DNA of 64,000 bases from positions 1,488,001 to 1,552,000 of the forward strand of contig NZ_CP113918.1 of the NCBI RefSeq assembly GCF_029395495.1, written 5' to 3'. Shown here in pieces: positions 38,529 to 49,415 of the stretch. Within the stretch, counting starts at the first letter, position 1, and every line of letters starts with the position of its first letter. Made by a program: the position numbers and the translations under genes. Below the pieces are notes generated by a model. That model was not told the origin of the DNA. It did no database searches and saw only the letters and a program-made list of their open reading frames with translations. The DNA comes from Bifidobacterium sp. ESL0769 (GTDB lineage: Bacteria; Actinomycetota; Actinomycetes; Actinomycetales; Bifidobacteriaceae).

Positions 38529-38535
38529 ATGTTCG
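38522..38535. promoter_or_regulatory. Possible LexA-type box overlapping the lhr start codon
   Basis: On the minus strand CGAACATATGTACG differs at one half-site base from the perfect palindrome CGAAC-N4-GTTCG found before recA. The lhr ATG lies inside it, so a bound repressor would block elongation or a leaderless start. Confidence 0.35.
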
Positions 38536-38588
38536 ATTATCGCAACGCCTCACGACGTTGCTCGTCGACTATCAAGAACACTCAGATA

Positions 38589-39839
38589 TCAGCCTTGACG
38601 ACTCACTTTGCGCCGCAGCATCTCGTGCATCGCCACCATCAGTACCAGCAATACCAGAAGATACCACGGATAGAGCGCTATCGTGATGTGCTGGGCAATA
38701 AGACCGAACACGGGAGGCATAATCATGGAACCGGCGTAAGCGCAGGCCATCTGCACCCCGACAATCGCCTGCGAGCGTTCCACACCGAAATAGGCGGGAG
38801 TGGAATGGATGACGCACGGGTAAATCGGTGCGCAACCTAGGCCGATCAGCACCAGGCCGACAACGGTGGCGACATGCCCGGGCAACGGAATGAGCATCAC
38901 GACAATACCGATGCCAAGAACGGCCTGTCCTATGCGAATCATCGTGGGGTCGTCGAACTTCATCGTCATGAACCCGCTCAACGCTCGACCCGCGGTGATG
39001 CCCAGGTAGAACAGGCTCGCGAGGCTTGCCGCGGTGACCTTGCTGATGCCGTCATGGCCGACCATGTAGCTCGAGGCCCAAAGTCCCGACGTGGTCTCGA
39101 TGGCGCAATAGCAGAAGAACATCACGAGAATCTCTTTGGCGCCGCGTATGGCGAGCACCCCGCGCACACCCAGCGGTTTGACGGGCTTGGGTTCCGTTTC
39201 AGCTTTCGCTTCGGTTTGTGCAACGGCTTCGGTTTCATCGACGGGCGTTTTATCCTCACTCTGGTCCGAGCCAGCCACCGCCGGAACGTCATTGCGGTTT
39301 TTCCAAAGCGGCAGCGAGAAGACGATAATCACCGTGAGCACAATCTGAATGATGGAAATGTAGCGATAGCCCCACGGCCAGCCTTGGCCGTTGGAAAGCG
39401 CGAATCCCATGATGTAGGGGCCTACGGAGGCGCCGATGCCCCACATGCAGTGCAGCCAGCTCATATGCCAGCTCGCGTAATGGATGGCGACGTAGTTGTT
39501 AAGCGCCGCGTCCACGCCGCCGGCCCCGAGACCGTAAGGAATCGCAATCAACGCGAGCACCCAGTAGTTGGGTGCCACAGAGAACCCGAAAAGCGCTATG
39601 GCAGTCAGTCCTACCGAAGCAGCGGTCAATTTACCGGTGCCGAAACGCAGCGTCATACGGTCGGAGAGCAGCGCGGAGACGATGGTACCCGCCGAGATAA
39701 TCATGGAAATTCCGCCGACCCAGGAAAGCGGAACGCCCATCTGCGGGCGCATGCTGGGCCATGCCGCGCCAAGCAGCGAGTCGGGAAGCCCCAGCGAAAT
39801 GAAGGCAAGATATATGACGGCCAGCAGCAGATTGGTCAC
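38589..39839 (-). CDS. MFS transporter (sugar/fucose-permease-like)
   Basis: The 416-residue protein has 12 predicted membrane segments and a central cytoplasmic loop of about 45 residues rich in Glu and Thr (about 195-235). The opening LAFISLGLPDSLLGAAWPSM and the following GGISMIISAGTIVSALLSDR with RFGTGK resemble the MFS group often annotated as fucose permease-like in bifidobacteria. The substrate is not known. The GTG at 39839 has GGAG five bases upstream. It lies 60 bases downstream of lhr's start, in tandem with it and not clearly related in function. Confidence 0.82.
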   Translation of the reverse strand: MTNLLLAVIYLAFISLGLPDSLLGAAWPSMRPQMGVPLSWVGGISMIISAGTIVSALLSDRMTLRFGTGKLTAASVGLTAIALFGFSVAPNYWVLALIAIPYGLGAGGVDAALNNYVAIHYASWHMSWLHCMWGIGASVGPYIMGFALSNGQGWPWGYRYISIIQIVLTVIIVFSLPLWKNRNDVPAVAGSDQSEDKTPVDETEAVAQTEAKAETEPKPVKPLGVRGVLAIRGAKEILVMFFCYCAIETTSGLWASSYMVGHDGISKVTAASLASLFYLGITAGRALSGFMTMKFDDPTMIRIGQAVLGIGIVVMLIPLPGHVATVVGLVLIGLGCAPIYPCVIHSTPAYFGVERSQAIVGVQMACAYAGSMIMPPVFGLIAQHITIALYPWYLLVLLVLMVAMHEMLRRKVSRQG

Positions 39840-40023
39840 GATAGCTCCTTTGGGCCATGACTACAGTTCCGCGCTTTGACGGCTGAAAAGCCGAGCAAAG
39901 ACAACGTTTTCATTCTCTCATACAGGTGGGGACGAGCCCGACACCAACAAGCAACCGTATCTCACGATATGGGACATATCCGCAACTGCGAAAACATTGC
40001 GAGGTGACTTTTTCCGCCTTATA

Positions 40024-40064
40024 TAAAAACTTGCCCATACCGTCATTATCACGGCATGGGCAAG
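40024..40064 (-). terminator. Terminator of parE
   Basis: A 14-base-pair stem with one G-T pair (40030-40043 with 40051-40064) has a 7-base loop and, on the minus strand, a TTTTTATA run after it. It lies about 26 bases past the parE stop. Confidence 0.9.
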
Positions 40065-40089
40065 GTACAGCGAAATCGTTGTCAGACGA

Positions 40090-42555
40090 TCAGGTGTCGA
40101 TCTTGGTGCGGTCGAAGTCATCGGCGTTGTCGACGATGAACTGGCGGCGTGGCGGCACCTCGTCGCCCATCAGCAGGGTGAAGATGCCGCTGGCGTCCTC
40201 AGCTTCCTCCATCGAGATACGGCGGAGCATGCGGGTGCGCGGGTCCATGGTGGTATCGGCCAGCTGGTCCGCGTCCATTTCACCCAGGCCCTTGTAGCGC
40301 TGCACATCAGGGTTGTAGGCGATGCCTTTCTTGTCGAGGTCGGCGAGTTTACCGGCCAGCTCGTCGTCGGAATAGGTGTAAATGAACTCACCTTTGTGCT
40401 TGCCTGCCAGCGCGATGCGGTGCAGTGGCGGCACAGCGGCGTAGACGTGGCCGTGCGAGATAAGCGGGCGCATGAACCGGTAGAACAGCGTCAACAGGAG
40501 GATGCGGATGTGGGCGCCGTCGACATCGGCATCGGTCATCATGATGACCTTGTCGTAGCGGGTTTGTGTGACGTCGAAGTTCGCACCGGACCCCGCGCCG
40601 ATGACCTGAATAATCGCCGAACACTCCTTGTTGGCCAGAATCTGGGTCATGCTGGCCTTTTGCACATTGAGGATCTTGCCACGAATCGGCAAAAGCGCCT
40701 GGAAGCCGGAATTGCGTGCGGCCTTGGCGGTGCCAAGTGCGGAATCACCCTCGACGATGAACAGTTCGGCCACGTCATCGTTGCCCGGCTGGCAGTCGGA
40801 AAGCTTGGCCGGCATGGAGGCGGATTCGAGCGCGTTCTTGCGACGGGTGACCTCTTTGGTCTTGCGCGCCTGAATACGCGCATGCATCTCGCCGACGATC
40901 TTTTCGAGCACCCTTCCGGACTGTTCTTTGAAGCCGCGGCGCGAGCCGTTGATCATCTCGCCGAACTGCTTGTCGGTCATGCGCGAGACGATCGGACGCA
41001 CCGGAGCCGTGCCGAGCACGTCCTTGGTCTGGCCTTGGAACTGCGGTTCGGCGATGCGCACAGTGACCACGGCGACGAGGCCGGCGAGGATGTCGTCACG
41101 CTCGACCTTGTTCTTGCTGTCTTTGAGATTGACTTTGAGCTTGCGCGCGTTGGCCTCGACGGCCTTGCGCACCTGCTTGGTGATGCTTTGCAGGAAGCCA
41201 TCGACGTGCATACCGCCGCCGGGCGTCTCCACCACGTTGACGAAGCTGCGGATGGTGGTGTCGTAACCGTTGACCCAACGCAAGGCGATATTGACCGAGC
41301 AGTCGCGCTTGATCTTCTCGGCATGCAGGTCACCGTTGGCATCCACAGCCTGTGTCTCTTCGGTATAGGTGGCGTCGCCGGCAATGTTCCAGACTGTCGA
41401 GACCGGCTCGCCGTGGGAGAGGAAATCGACGAAGTCCTTAACGCCACCGGTGTGTAGGAACTCTTCGACGCGTTTGTGCGGACGTGCAGGCGCTCCGTCC
41501 GCTTCGATGTTCAGCGACGCGTTGGCTTCGGCGGTATTATTACCGGTACTGTCGTTTTGAGATTCGTCTGATGAATGGGCATCATCGTTATCCGCAGTTT
41601 CGGAGTCGCCGTCAGCCGCACGGATCTCGTTATTACTTTCCGATAATTCTGTATCACCATCGGCACTACCGTTTTCGGAACTTTCCGACGAAATCGTCGA
41701 ATCGTTATCATCATCAAACGCAGAAGCCAGCGTCGGAGCTTCAGCAGCTGAAACGGCATCCGCATCCGAGCCGCTTTCAGCCGCCGATTCCTCAGGCTGC
41801 GGCGTATCGACCTCGAACATATCGTCCACGGCCGCGTCACCGGTCTCGGGGATGTTCTCGTCGATGACCACGATTTTGAGGCCCGGCACCAGGAAGCTGG
41901 TCTGGCGCACGCGGTCAATCAACTGCTCATAGCTGAAACGCGCGGTGTCGTTGAAAATCTCCGGGTCGGCCCAATAGCGGATACGCGTGCCGGTCGTCTT
42001 GGGAGTCACCTTGCCGATGATTTCAAGTTCGGTCGGCTTGTTTTTACGGGTTTTTTTGAATTTGTTGTCAGGCGAACGATGTTCGGCGTCCGGGTCGTCG
42101 TAGACCCCGGGATGGCCCTGATGGAACGCCATGTGATAGGTCTTGCCATTGCGGTCGACCTCGACGTCCAAGCGCGAACTCAAAGCGTTCACCACGGAGG
42201 AACCGACACCGTGCAGGCCGCCCGAGGCACCGTACGAGGAATTGCCGAATTTCGCACCGGCGTGCAGCTTGGTCAAGACGACCTCGACACCGGTAAGCTT
42301 GGTTTTCTTCTCGACATCCACCGGGATACCACGACCGTTGTCGGCCACTTCGATGGAACCGTCGGTATGCAGGGTGACCACGATCTTGTTGCAGGCGCCG
42401 GCGAGCGCCTCATCGACGGAGTTGTCGATGATCTCCCAGAGGCAGTGCATGAGTCCTTGGCTGTCGGTGGTGCCGATGTACATGCCGGGCCGCTTGCGCA
42501 CGGCATCGAGCCCTTCCAGCACGGACAGGTTCTTGGCACTGTATTCCTCAACCAT
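40090..42555 (-). CDS. parE: DNA topoisomerase IV subunit B
   Basis: The 821-residue subunit has the GHKL ATPase motifs EIIDNSVDEALAG (41-53), DNGRGIPVD (72-80) and the glycine-rich lid GASGGLHGVGSSVVNAL, the transducer region, then the TOPRIM motifs EGDSAL and DADVDGAHIR and the C-terminal GLGEMDADQL. It drives topoisomerase IV with the parC product. A polar, acidic insert of about 120 residues (about 237-359) interrupts the transducer just before KRVEEFLHTGGVKDFVDFL; it is made almost only of Asp, Glu, Ser, Ala, Asn and Gly. Gyrase B cannot be excluded from sequence alone, but the pairing with parC and lack of recF/gyrA neighbours favour parE. Confidence 0.9.
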   Translation of the reverse strand: MVEEYSAKNLSVLEGLDAVRKRPGMYIGTTDSQGLMHCLWEIIDNSVDEALAGACNKIVVTLHTDGSIEVADNGRGIPVDVEKKTKLTGVEVVLTKLHAGAKFGNSSYGASGGLHGVGSSVVNALSSRLDVEVDRNGKTYHMAFHQGHPGVYDDPDAEHRSPDNKFKKTRKNKPTELEIIGKVTPKTTGTRIRYWADPEIFNDTARFSYEQLIDRVRQTSFLVPGLKIVVIDENIPETGDAAVDDMFEVDTPQPEESAAESGSDADAVSAAEAPTLASAFDDDNDSTISSESSENGSADGDTELSESNNEIRAADGDSETADNDDAHSSDESQNDSTGNNTAEANASLNIEADGAPARPHKRVEEFLHTGGVKDFVDFLSHGEPVSTVWNIAGDATYTEETQAVDANGDLHAEKIKRDCSVNIALRWVNGYDTTIRSFVNVVETPGGGMHVDGFLQSITKQVRKAVEANARKLKVNLKDSKNKVERDDILAGLVAVVTVRIAEPQFQGQTKDVLGTAPVRPIVSRMTDKQFGEMINGSRRGFKEQSGRVLEKIVGEMHARIQARKTKEVTRRKNALESASMPAKLSDCQPGNDDVAELFIVEGDSALGTAKAARNSGFQALLPIRGKILNVQKASMTQILANKECSAIIQVIGAGSGANFDVTQTRYDKVIMMTDADVDGAHIRILLLTLFYRFMRPLISHGHVYAAVPPLHRIALAGKHKGEFIYTYSDDELAGKLADLDKKGIAYNPDVQRYKGLGEMDADQLADTTMDPRTRMLRRISMEEAEDASGIFTLLMGDEVPPRRQFIVDNADDFDRTKIDT

Positions 42556-42706
42556 TCGCTTTTCTACCTACCTTACCAACGAGTATCAGGCTTTCGGCCA
42601 CGAGTTATTAGAATACCCAACAGCCTCGCCAACACCGTTTCGCACCGATCGGGAACGGTCATAAAACGTCGGATTTCCAATTATTCAACGCCTATGCCAT
42701 ATGGAA

Positions 42707-42730
42707 AACCCGCCGTACGAGACGGCGGGT
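42707..42730 (-). terminator. Terminator of the principal sigma factor gene
   Basis: A 9-base-pair GC-rich stem (42708-42716 with 42722-42730) and 5-base loop are followed on the minus strand by TTTTCC. It lies 16 bases past the sigma gene stop. Confidence 0.8.
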
Positions 42731-42745
42731 ATCCGAAAAATACAA

Positions 42746-44206
<1,461 letters not shown>

Positions 44207-44448
44207 ACGTACCCTCCTCAAGTGAATGAAAATTATCCCCACGCCTATAAAACAGCGCGAATCCACCACATTACAAATTCCGTGACTATAAAAGTCAACC
44301 ATCTAACAAGGACGATTATTCCCATTGAAAGCAAATGGCTTCGTCAAAAATAGCAAAAATGTCTTATTTGTAATTCATACCATTTTCGATTCGCACTCAG
44401 CCATGGCTAAAGACGGTCTTTTCGCGGCGCGAGAATGTCTTTTGCGGT

Positions 44449-45438
44449 TTACATCCGCCATGCCGGACGCAAACCCTGATTTATCGCAGAGCAGATAATG
44501 CGGGCGAGCGTGCATTGTTCATCCAGGCACAGCGCCTCACGCGCATAATCAAGCGCGTCATCGCTGCCAACCCACCAAGAACCGTACGCCGCGACGGTCA
44601 GCGGTTGCACCTCGAAGCGCCCGCAGACCAGTCCCGCCATATCGGCAAGCATGTCGATTCCACAGTTGCAACGTTCAAGGTCGGGCGAGGCATCGGTGTC
44701 ATTGAAGGCGGCGTCCAAGAGCCGGTAAAGCCGGATGACATTGGCTGGATCGTGTGGTTCTGCCGCCAAATCTAGCATCGCCTTGACCCCCACTTTTGCA
44801 TGGTTCGCCCCCACCAACGACATGATCAGGGCGTCACGAGAGGAAAGCATATCCGCCATGGACACGCAGATCGCCAGCGCATGCTCCTCCGACATACTGT
44901 GCACGTGATTACGCAGGTTGTCGTTCCATTCCTCGAAGGGCTCATCAAGCCAGTCGCGGTTAGCCTGTGCGATGCCTTTCTCCATTTTGCACTCCTGCAA
45001 GCGACGAGCCAAGGCTTCCAATTGGGGATCTTGAGATTCTTCGGAATCGTGTGCGAAATCCTCGAGCACGTCCGCGGCATGGTGCGCTATCGCGGCGTCG
45101 ATGATCTGCTCATCCACGTCATCCAGATCGACACCCCTGCCAAACCCCTCACGCCCGCCACTGCAACCATGCCGGGCCTGATTGTCAAACTGGTCGCAGC
45201 AGCGATGCTGTTGATCTTGTTTCTTGCTCCGGTTCGGCCCGGATGCATTCATCGGCATGCCATACATCGCCCGTTTCCTTGACTTGGTTCCCCGCTTGTT
45301 CTTAGCAGTGGAAGCGTTTCCTGTATTCGGTTTTCTGCGGCCATCCGTCGCACGATGAGACCGTGAATCCGAAGGCATTGACGCCGAGTTGCGTTGCGAA
45401 GTCTTGCCGTTCGACTTCGTTGATGTTTGCTTTGCCAT
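44449..45438 (-). CDS. DUF4192-domain protein
   Basis: The product of 329 residues starts with about 95 residues rich in Lys, Ser, Asn and Gln, then carries a DUF4192-like region (DVDEQIIDAAIAHHAADVLEDF through ALAICVSMADMLSSRDALIM to the C-terminal CTLARIICSAINQGLRPAWR). DUF4192 is an actinobacterial family of unknown function often found near the principal sigma factor, as here. I chose the ATG at 45438 (MAKQTSTK) because AAAGGAG stands about five bases upstream. The N-terminal half includes a short cysteine pair (CCDQFDNQ). Confidence 0.78.
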   Translation of the reverse strand: MAKQTSTKSNGKTSQRNSASMPSDSRSHRATDGRRKPNTGNASTAKNKRGTKSRKRAMYGMPMNASGPNRSKKQDQQHRCCDQFDNQARHGCSGGREGFGRGVDLDDVDEQIIDAAIAHHAADVLEDFAHDSEESQDPQLEALARRLQECKMEKGIAQANRDWLDEPFEEWNDNLRNHVHSMSEEHALAICVSMADMLSSRDALIMSLVGANHAKVGVKAMLDLAAEPHDPANVIRLYRLLDAAFNDTDASPDLERCNCGIDMLADMAGLVCGRFEVQPLTVAAYGSWWVGSDDALDYAREALCLDEQCTLARIICSAINQGLRPAWRM

Positions 45439-45662
45439 GGTTACTCCTTTGTATTCTTTTTTATTGTTGTTCTCTTTGCCAGTGGTCACCGAAAAACGGA
45501 TAAACCATCCTGTCCGATTCACTATGGCACACTTCGCTTCTTTTCCGTGCCGATTTCGGTCACTGTGGTCGGATGCTTCTTAGCGTTGGAAATCCGCCAT
45601 TCTGTCGATATAAACCCCGATGTGAATAGTCAAGTAGGCTGATGTGGATAATCTTGGGACCT

Positions 45663-46850
45663 ATGCAAGCAAGAGTGGATAACCGTGTCATCGACCGACG
45701 TATCGCCGAACTATGCGAGAAATGGATGTATAGGAACAACCATTCTTGGGAAGTGACAACAAATCTGCAACCGACTCTGGAGAAGGTTTTCAATGAGGGT
45801 CTGGCTGCCAATAGTGGTGGCAAGCGGCTTCGGGCATTGCTTGCTTTGACGGCATTCGAGTCCTATCAGAAGTCGCCAGCCCCAGCGACCAACGGTAGCA
45901 GCAAAGCTATCACTCAAAACCACAAAAATCATACAAACGCAGTCAAGATCAATAATCTCAGCCAAATTTCCTCAACAGTTTACAACGTTCCAGATGCCAT
46001 GCTCGACTTGGCCTGTGCCATCGAAATCTACCAGACCAGCGCCCTGATCCACGACGACATCATTGACGATTCACCGTTGCGCCGCGGCCGCCCCAGCGCC
46101 CATGTCGCCTTGCAGCAAGAAAACGCACCGGACAATTCCGGAACCGGACTGGCGCTCATGCTCGGCAATATGCTCGCCACGGCTTCCGCCGACATCGCCG
46201 CAAACGCGCTTAAAAGCCCGGAATTGCAATACGCCGATGCCAATCTGCATACGTTCCTCCGAATGCAGCGGGCCGTTGAAATCGGTCAGACGCTGGATTT
46301 GGGCGCGGAAACCATCAGCTTGGAACAACCGGACGAACTCATCAATGCTTCACTCAATGTCTTTGCCTGGAAAACAGCAAGTTACACCACCATCGCTCCC
46401 CTTGGACTCGGGCTGTGCGCCGCAGGCATGGCTCCAGAAGCCGCCCACCAGGCCGCGCATGACATCGGATTGCCCCTAGGTATCGCGTTCCAGTTGACCG
46501 ACGATCTTCTCGATGTAATCGGCACGTCGCAAACCACTGGAAAGCCCATCGGCGGGGACATCCGCGAAGGCAAGCACACCGTTTTGCTCGCCGATGCCTT
46601 GAAATCGAGCAATAAAGCGGAGAGCAACAAACTGATCGGCATGTACCGGCAACCCAACCGAACCGACGCCGACGTACGTGCGGTACTTGGCCTCTTCGCC
46701 TCAAGCGGAGCTATCGATATCTCACGCAAACGCATCCACGATTTATGGAATCAAGCGAAAAGCGCGATCGAAAAAACGGACATAGCCTCCACAAGTCGAG
46801 CGGAACTGACGGCCGCCTGCGCACGCTTCATTCCAGACAAATTAAAGTAA
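45663..46850 (+). CDS. Polyprenyl diphosphate synthase (trans-isoprenyl)
   Basis: The 395-residue enzyme condenses isopentenyl diphosphate with an allylic diphosphate to make long-chain prenyl diphosphates. Landmarks are GGKRLRALLALTAFE (52-66), the first Asp-rich motif DDIIDD in LIHDDIIDDSPLRRG (131-136) and the second, FQLTDDLLDVIG. An Asn/Ser/Thr-rich insert (about 70-108) separates the first two. Chain length cannot be read. The start is uncertain: the ATG at 45663 (MQARVDNR) gives a family-like N-terminus, and the ATG at 45642 adds seven hydrophobic residues. Confidence 0.9.
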   Translation: MQARVDNRVIDRRIAELCEKWMYRNNHSWEVTTNLQPTLEKVFNEGLAANSGGKRLRALLALTAFESYQKSPAPATNGSSKAITQNHKNHTNAVKINNLSQISSTVYNVPDAMLDLACAIEIYQTSALIHDDIIDDSPLRRGRPSAHVALQQENAPDNSGTGLALMLGNMLATASADIAANALKSPELQYADANLHTFLRMQRAVEIGQTLDLGAETISLEQPDELINASLNVFAWKTASYTTIAPLGLGLCAAGMAPEAAHQAAHDIGLPLGIAFQLTDDLLDVIGTSQTTGKPIGGDIREGKHTVLLADALKSSNKAESNKLIGMYRQPNRTDADVRAVLGLFASSGAIDISRKRIHDLWNQAKSAIEKTDIASTSRAELTAACARFIPDKLK

Positions 46851-46949
46851 TACATCCGCTATTCGTCCGCTTGAAATCCCTTCCGTACCTTGCGGCATGT
46901 AATATTGAGACATTCATACCCATCAATAGCCAAGGAACGCAACCAAGTC

Positions 46950-49355
46950 ATGAGCGAAGCCGAAAACGAGCCGCAAACCCAGCTGATCGACGGGCGCTAT
47001 CGCGTCCTGGGGCCGATTGCTGACGGCGGCATGGCTACGGTCTACAAGGCGAAAGACGAACGGCTCGAACGAGTCGTGGCCATCAAGGTGATGCACACGC
47101 AGCTGGCCCAAGGGCCGCACCGCGACCAGTTCGTCGCCCGGTTCCACCGCGAGGCCCGCAGCGCCGCGGCCATCAGCAATCCGCATATCGTGCAGGTCTA
47201 CGATTCCGGAACGGCCGGCGGACGCGACTACCTGGTGATGGAATACGTCCACGGGGTCAACCTGCGCCATGAAATGAACGAGCGTGGCACGTTCAGCGTC
47301 CACGAGACGGTACGTATCATTTCGCAGACTTTGGACGGGTTGGCAAGCGCACATCGGGCCGGCGTGGTACACCGCGATATCAAACCCGAGAACATTTTGT
47401 TGAACGACCGTGGACGAGTGCAGATCACTGATTTCGGGCTGGCCAAAGCGATGAGCGAAGCGACGCTTTCGACCACCGGCATGCTCTTGGGCACAGCAGC
47501 CTATCTCGCCCCGGAAATGATCGAAAACAATATCGCCACCCCACAAGGCGACCTGTATTCCGTGGGCATCATGGCTTGGGAGATGCTGGCCGGGCAAGTG
47601 CCGTTCACTTCCGATAACCCGGTGACGATGGTTTTCAAGCACGTCCATGAGGACGTTCCGGCGCTCGAAACCGTCTGCCCGGACATCGACCCTTCGATTT
47701 CGGCCTTTATCGGTCATCTGACGGCCCGTACAGTCGAAAACCGTCCCGCTGATGCCGTGGCCGCGCTGCAAGAGTTGAAGACGCTGAGCTCACGAATCGG
47801 CGCCGACGGCTGGCAATACCGCTATATTCCGTCGAATCAAAGCACTGAAACAGCCAGGAAAGGAACCACTTCCCCACTCGTTGGCACGGCGGCGCCACCA
47901 GCTTCCGCGGCTGTCAACACCGCACCTTCCCACCTCGCACATAACGATGGCGACGTCTACCAAACCGAGGTACCGGCCCCTCCCGCGCCTGCAAGCGAAT
48001 CAAACGGCATATCTTCAAATCCCGCGCAGCCCAATCCGGCATCGGCGTCATCCCAAACTTCTGAACCCTTTTCCTCAGCTTCCGGCGTTCCCACCACCCC
48101 GGAGTCTTCGACGTACGCTACCACTTCGGCGGCTTCGTCCGGAGCTTCGGCATTCGGAGCAACACAGGCGATGCAACCGGGCACGTACGAGCGTCAATCC
48201 GCGCCCAACGCCGCCACGCAGGCCATTGCGGGCCGCACACTGGCCAACGACGGAACGGCCGCAGCGAACAACCCGACCATGACCATCGGTTTGATGGATG
48301 CACCGGACGGCGATCAGTCCGCGGATTTGGCAGGCAATAGTTCTGCCACCAAGACCAAGCCTGTGAAGCGTTCAAAACTACGTAAACCGGTAGTCATCAC
48401 CACTATCATCCTGGCGCTTTTGGCGGTACTCGCAGCCTGCGGCGTGGCTTGGTGGTACTTCCTCGGCCCTGGCAGCTACTACAGCGTGCCGAAACCCGAA
48501 GATCTGAGTTGCGCGAAAGGCAGCGTATGCCGGATCACCGACGTCAAATGGAAACCCTACGAAAGCACCCTTAAGGTGACCGGGGTTCCCTATGAGGTCT
48601 CTCAGCAATTCAGCGACAAGGTGGCCAAGGGCTCGGTCATCTCCACCGATCCTGGCAACGTGGGCGACCACGTGAGCAAGCGCACCAAGGCGACGTTCAA
48701 GGTGGTCGTTTCCAAGGGCGTCCGACACGTCACCATTCCCAAAGACATCCTCGACCCGTCGAGTGTCGACGGGAAAAAACCGATGGAAGCGCTCTCCCAG
48801 GCCGGCTTCACCAATATCGTCCACGACGAAAACAAGGACGAATACTCCGAAGACCTGCCCGCAGGAGCCGCGAAATCCGTCTCGCCCAAGCCCGGAACCA
48901 CCATCGCGCATAACAGCAAGGTGACGCTGATCCTTTCCAAGGGGCCGATGCCAGTAAGCATGCCCGACGTAATCGGACGTTCGAAGGACGACGCGCAGGC
49001 AGCGTTCAACGACGCGAAGCTCAAGCCGAACTACACCGAGGAATTCAACGATTCGGTTCCGGCCGGCTCCATCATCTCCACGTCGGTCAAAGCTGGCACA
49101 CAGCTGCATTGGGGCGACAAGGTCGATGTCGTAGTCTCCAAGGGACCTGAGACGGTGACCATACCAGATGTGCGCGGCAAGAACGAGGGTGACGCGCAGA
49201 AAACGCTGGAGGCCTTGGGATTGAAAGTCAAGATTTCCGCGCCTTTGGGCGATCTCACCCATCAGGTCCGTTTCCAATCCCCCGACCCCGGCGCACAGGT
49301 CCGCGTGCGCGGCAATGACGGCAACCCCACCGTCATCACCCTTACCGTGGTCTAA
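46950..49355 (+). CDS. pknB: Serine/threonine protein kinase with PASTA domains (PknB/Stk type)
   Basis: The 801-residue receptor kinase has a Gly-rich loop (21-28), invariant Lys46 (VAIKVM), HRDIKPEN (141-148), DFGLAKA and an APE-type motif as APEM. A disordered Ala/Pro/Ser-rich linker (about 300-475) leads to one membrane helix (481-506). Outside lie four PASTA-like repeats; the first is divergent and has the cysteine pair Cys521-Cys527. PASTA domains sense muropeptides or lipid II, and kinases of this type control cell division and wall synthesis in actinobacteria. The ATG at 46950 (MSEAENEP) is preceded by AAGGAA about 13 bases away. No partner phosphatase gene is in the window. Confidence 0.93.
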   Translation: MSEAENEPQTQLIDGRYRVLGPIADGGMATVYKAKDERLERVVAIKVMHTQLAQGPHRDQFVARFHREARSAAAISNPHIVQVYDSGTAGGRDYLVMEYVHGVNLRHEMNERGTFSVHETVRIISQTLDGLASAHRAGVVHRDIKPENILLNDRGRVQITDFGLAKAMSEATLSTTGMLLGTAAYLAPEMIENNIATPQGDLYSVGIMAWEMLAGQVPFTSDNPVTMVFKHVHEDVPALETVCPDIDPSISAFIGHLTARTVENRPADAVAALQELKTLSSRIGADGWQYRYIPSNQSTETARKGTTSPLVGTAAPPASAAVNTAPSHLAHNDGDVYQTEVPAPPAPASESNGISSNPAQPNPASASSQTSEPFSSASGVPTTPESSTYATTSAASSGASAFGATQAMQPGTYERQSAPNAATQAIAGRTLANDGTAAANNPTMTIGLMDAPDGDQSADLAGNSSATKTKPVKRSKLRKPVVITTIILALLAVLAACGVAWWYFLGPGSYYSVPKPEDLSCAKGSVCRITDVKWKPYESTLKVTGVPYEVSQQFSDKVAKGSVISTDPGNVGDHVSKRTKATFKVVVSKGVRHVTIPKDILDPSSVDGKKPMEALSQAGFTNIVHDENKDEYSEDLPAGAAKSVSPKPGTTIAHNSKVTLILSKGPMPVSMPDVIGRSKDDAQAAFNDAKLKPNYTEEFNDSVPAGSIISTSVKAGTQLHWGDKVDVVVSKGPETVTIPDVRGKNEGDAQKTLEALGLKVKISAPLGDLTHQVRFQSPDPGAQVRVRGNDGNPTVITLTVV

Positions 49356-49415
49356 GGGTTTATTCTCCGGATTAGTTGATGCTCGATTCCTGACGGACCC
49401 TGCTTGCCTTCATCG

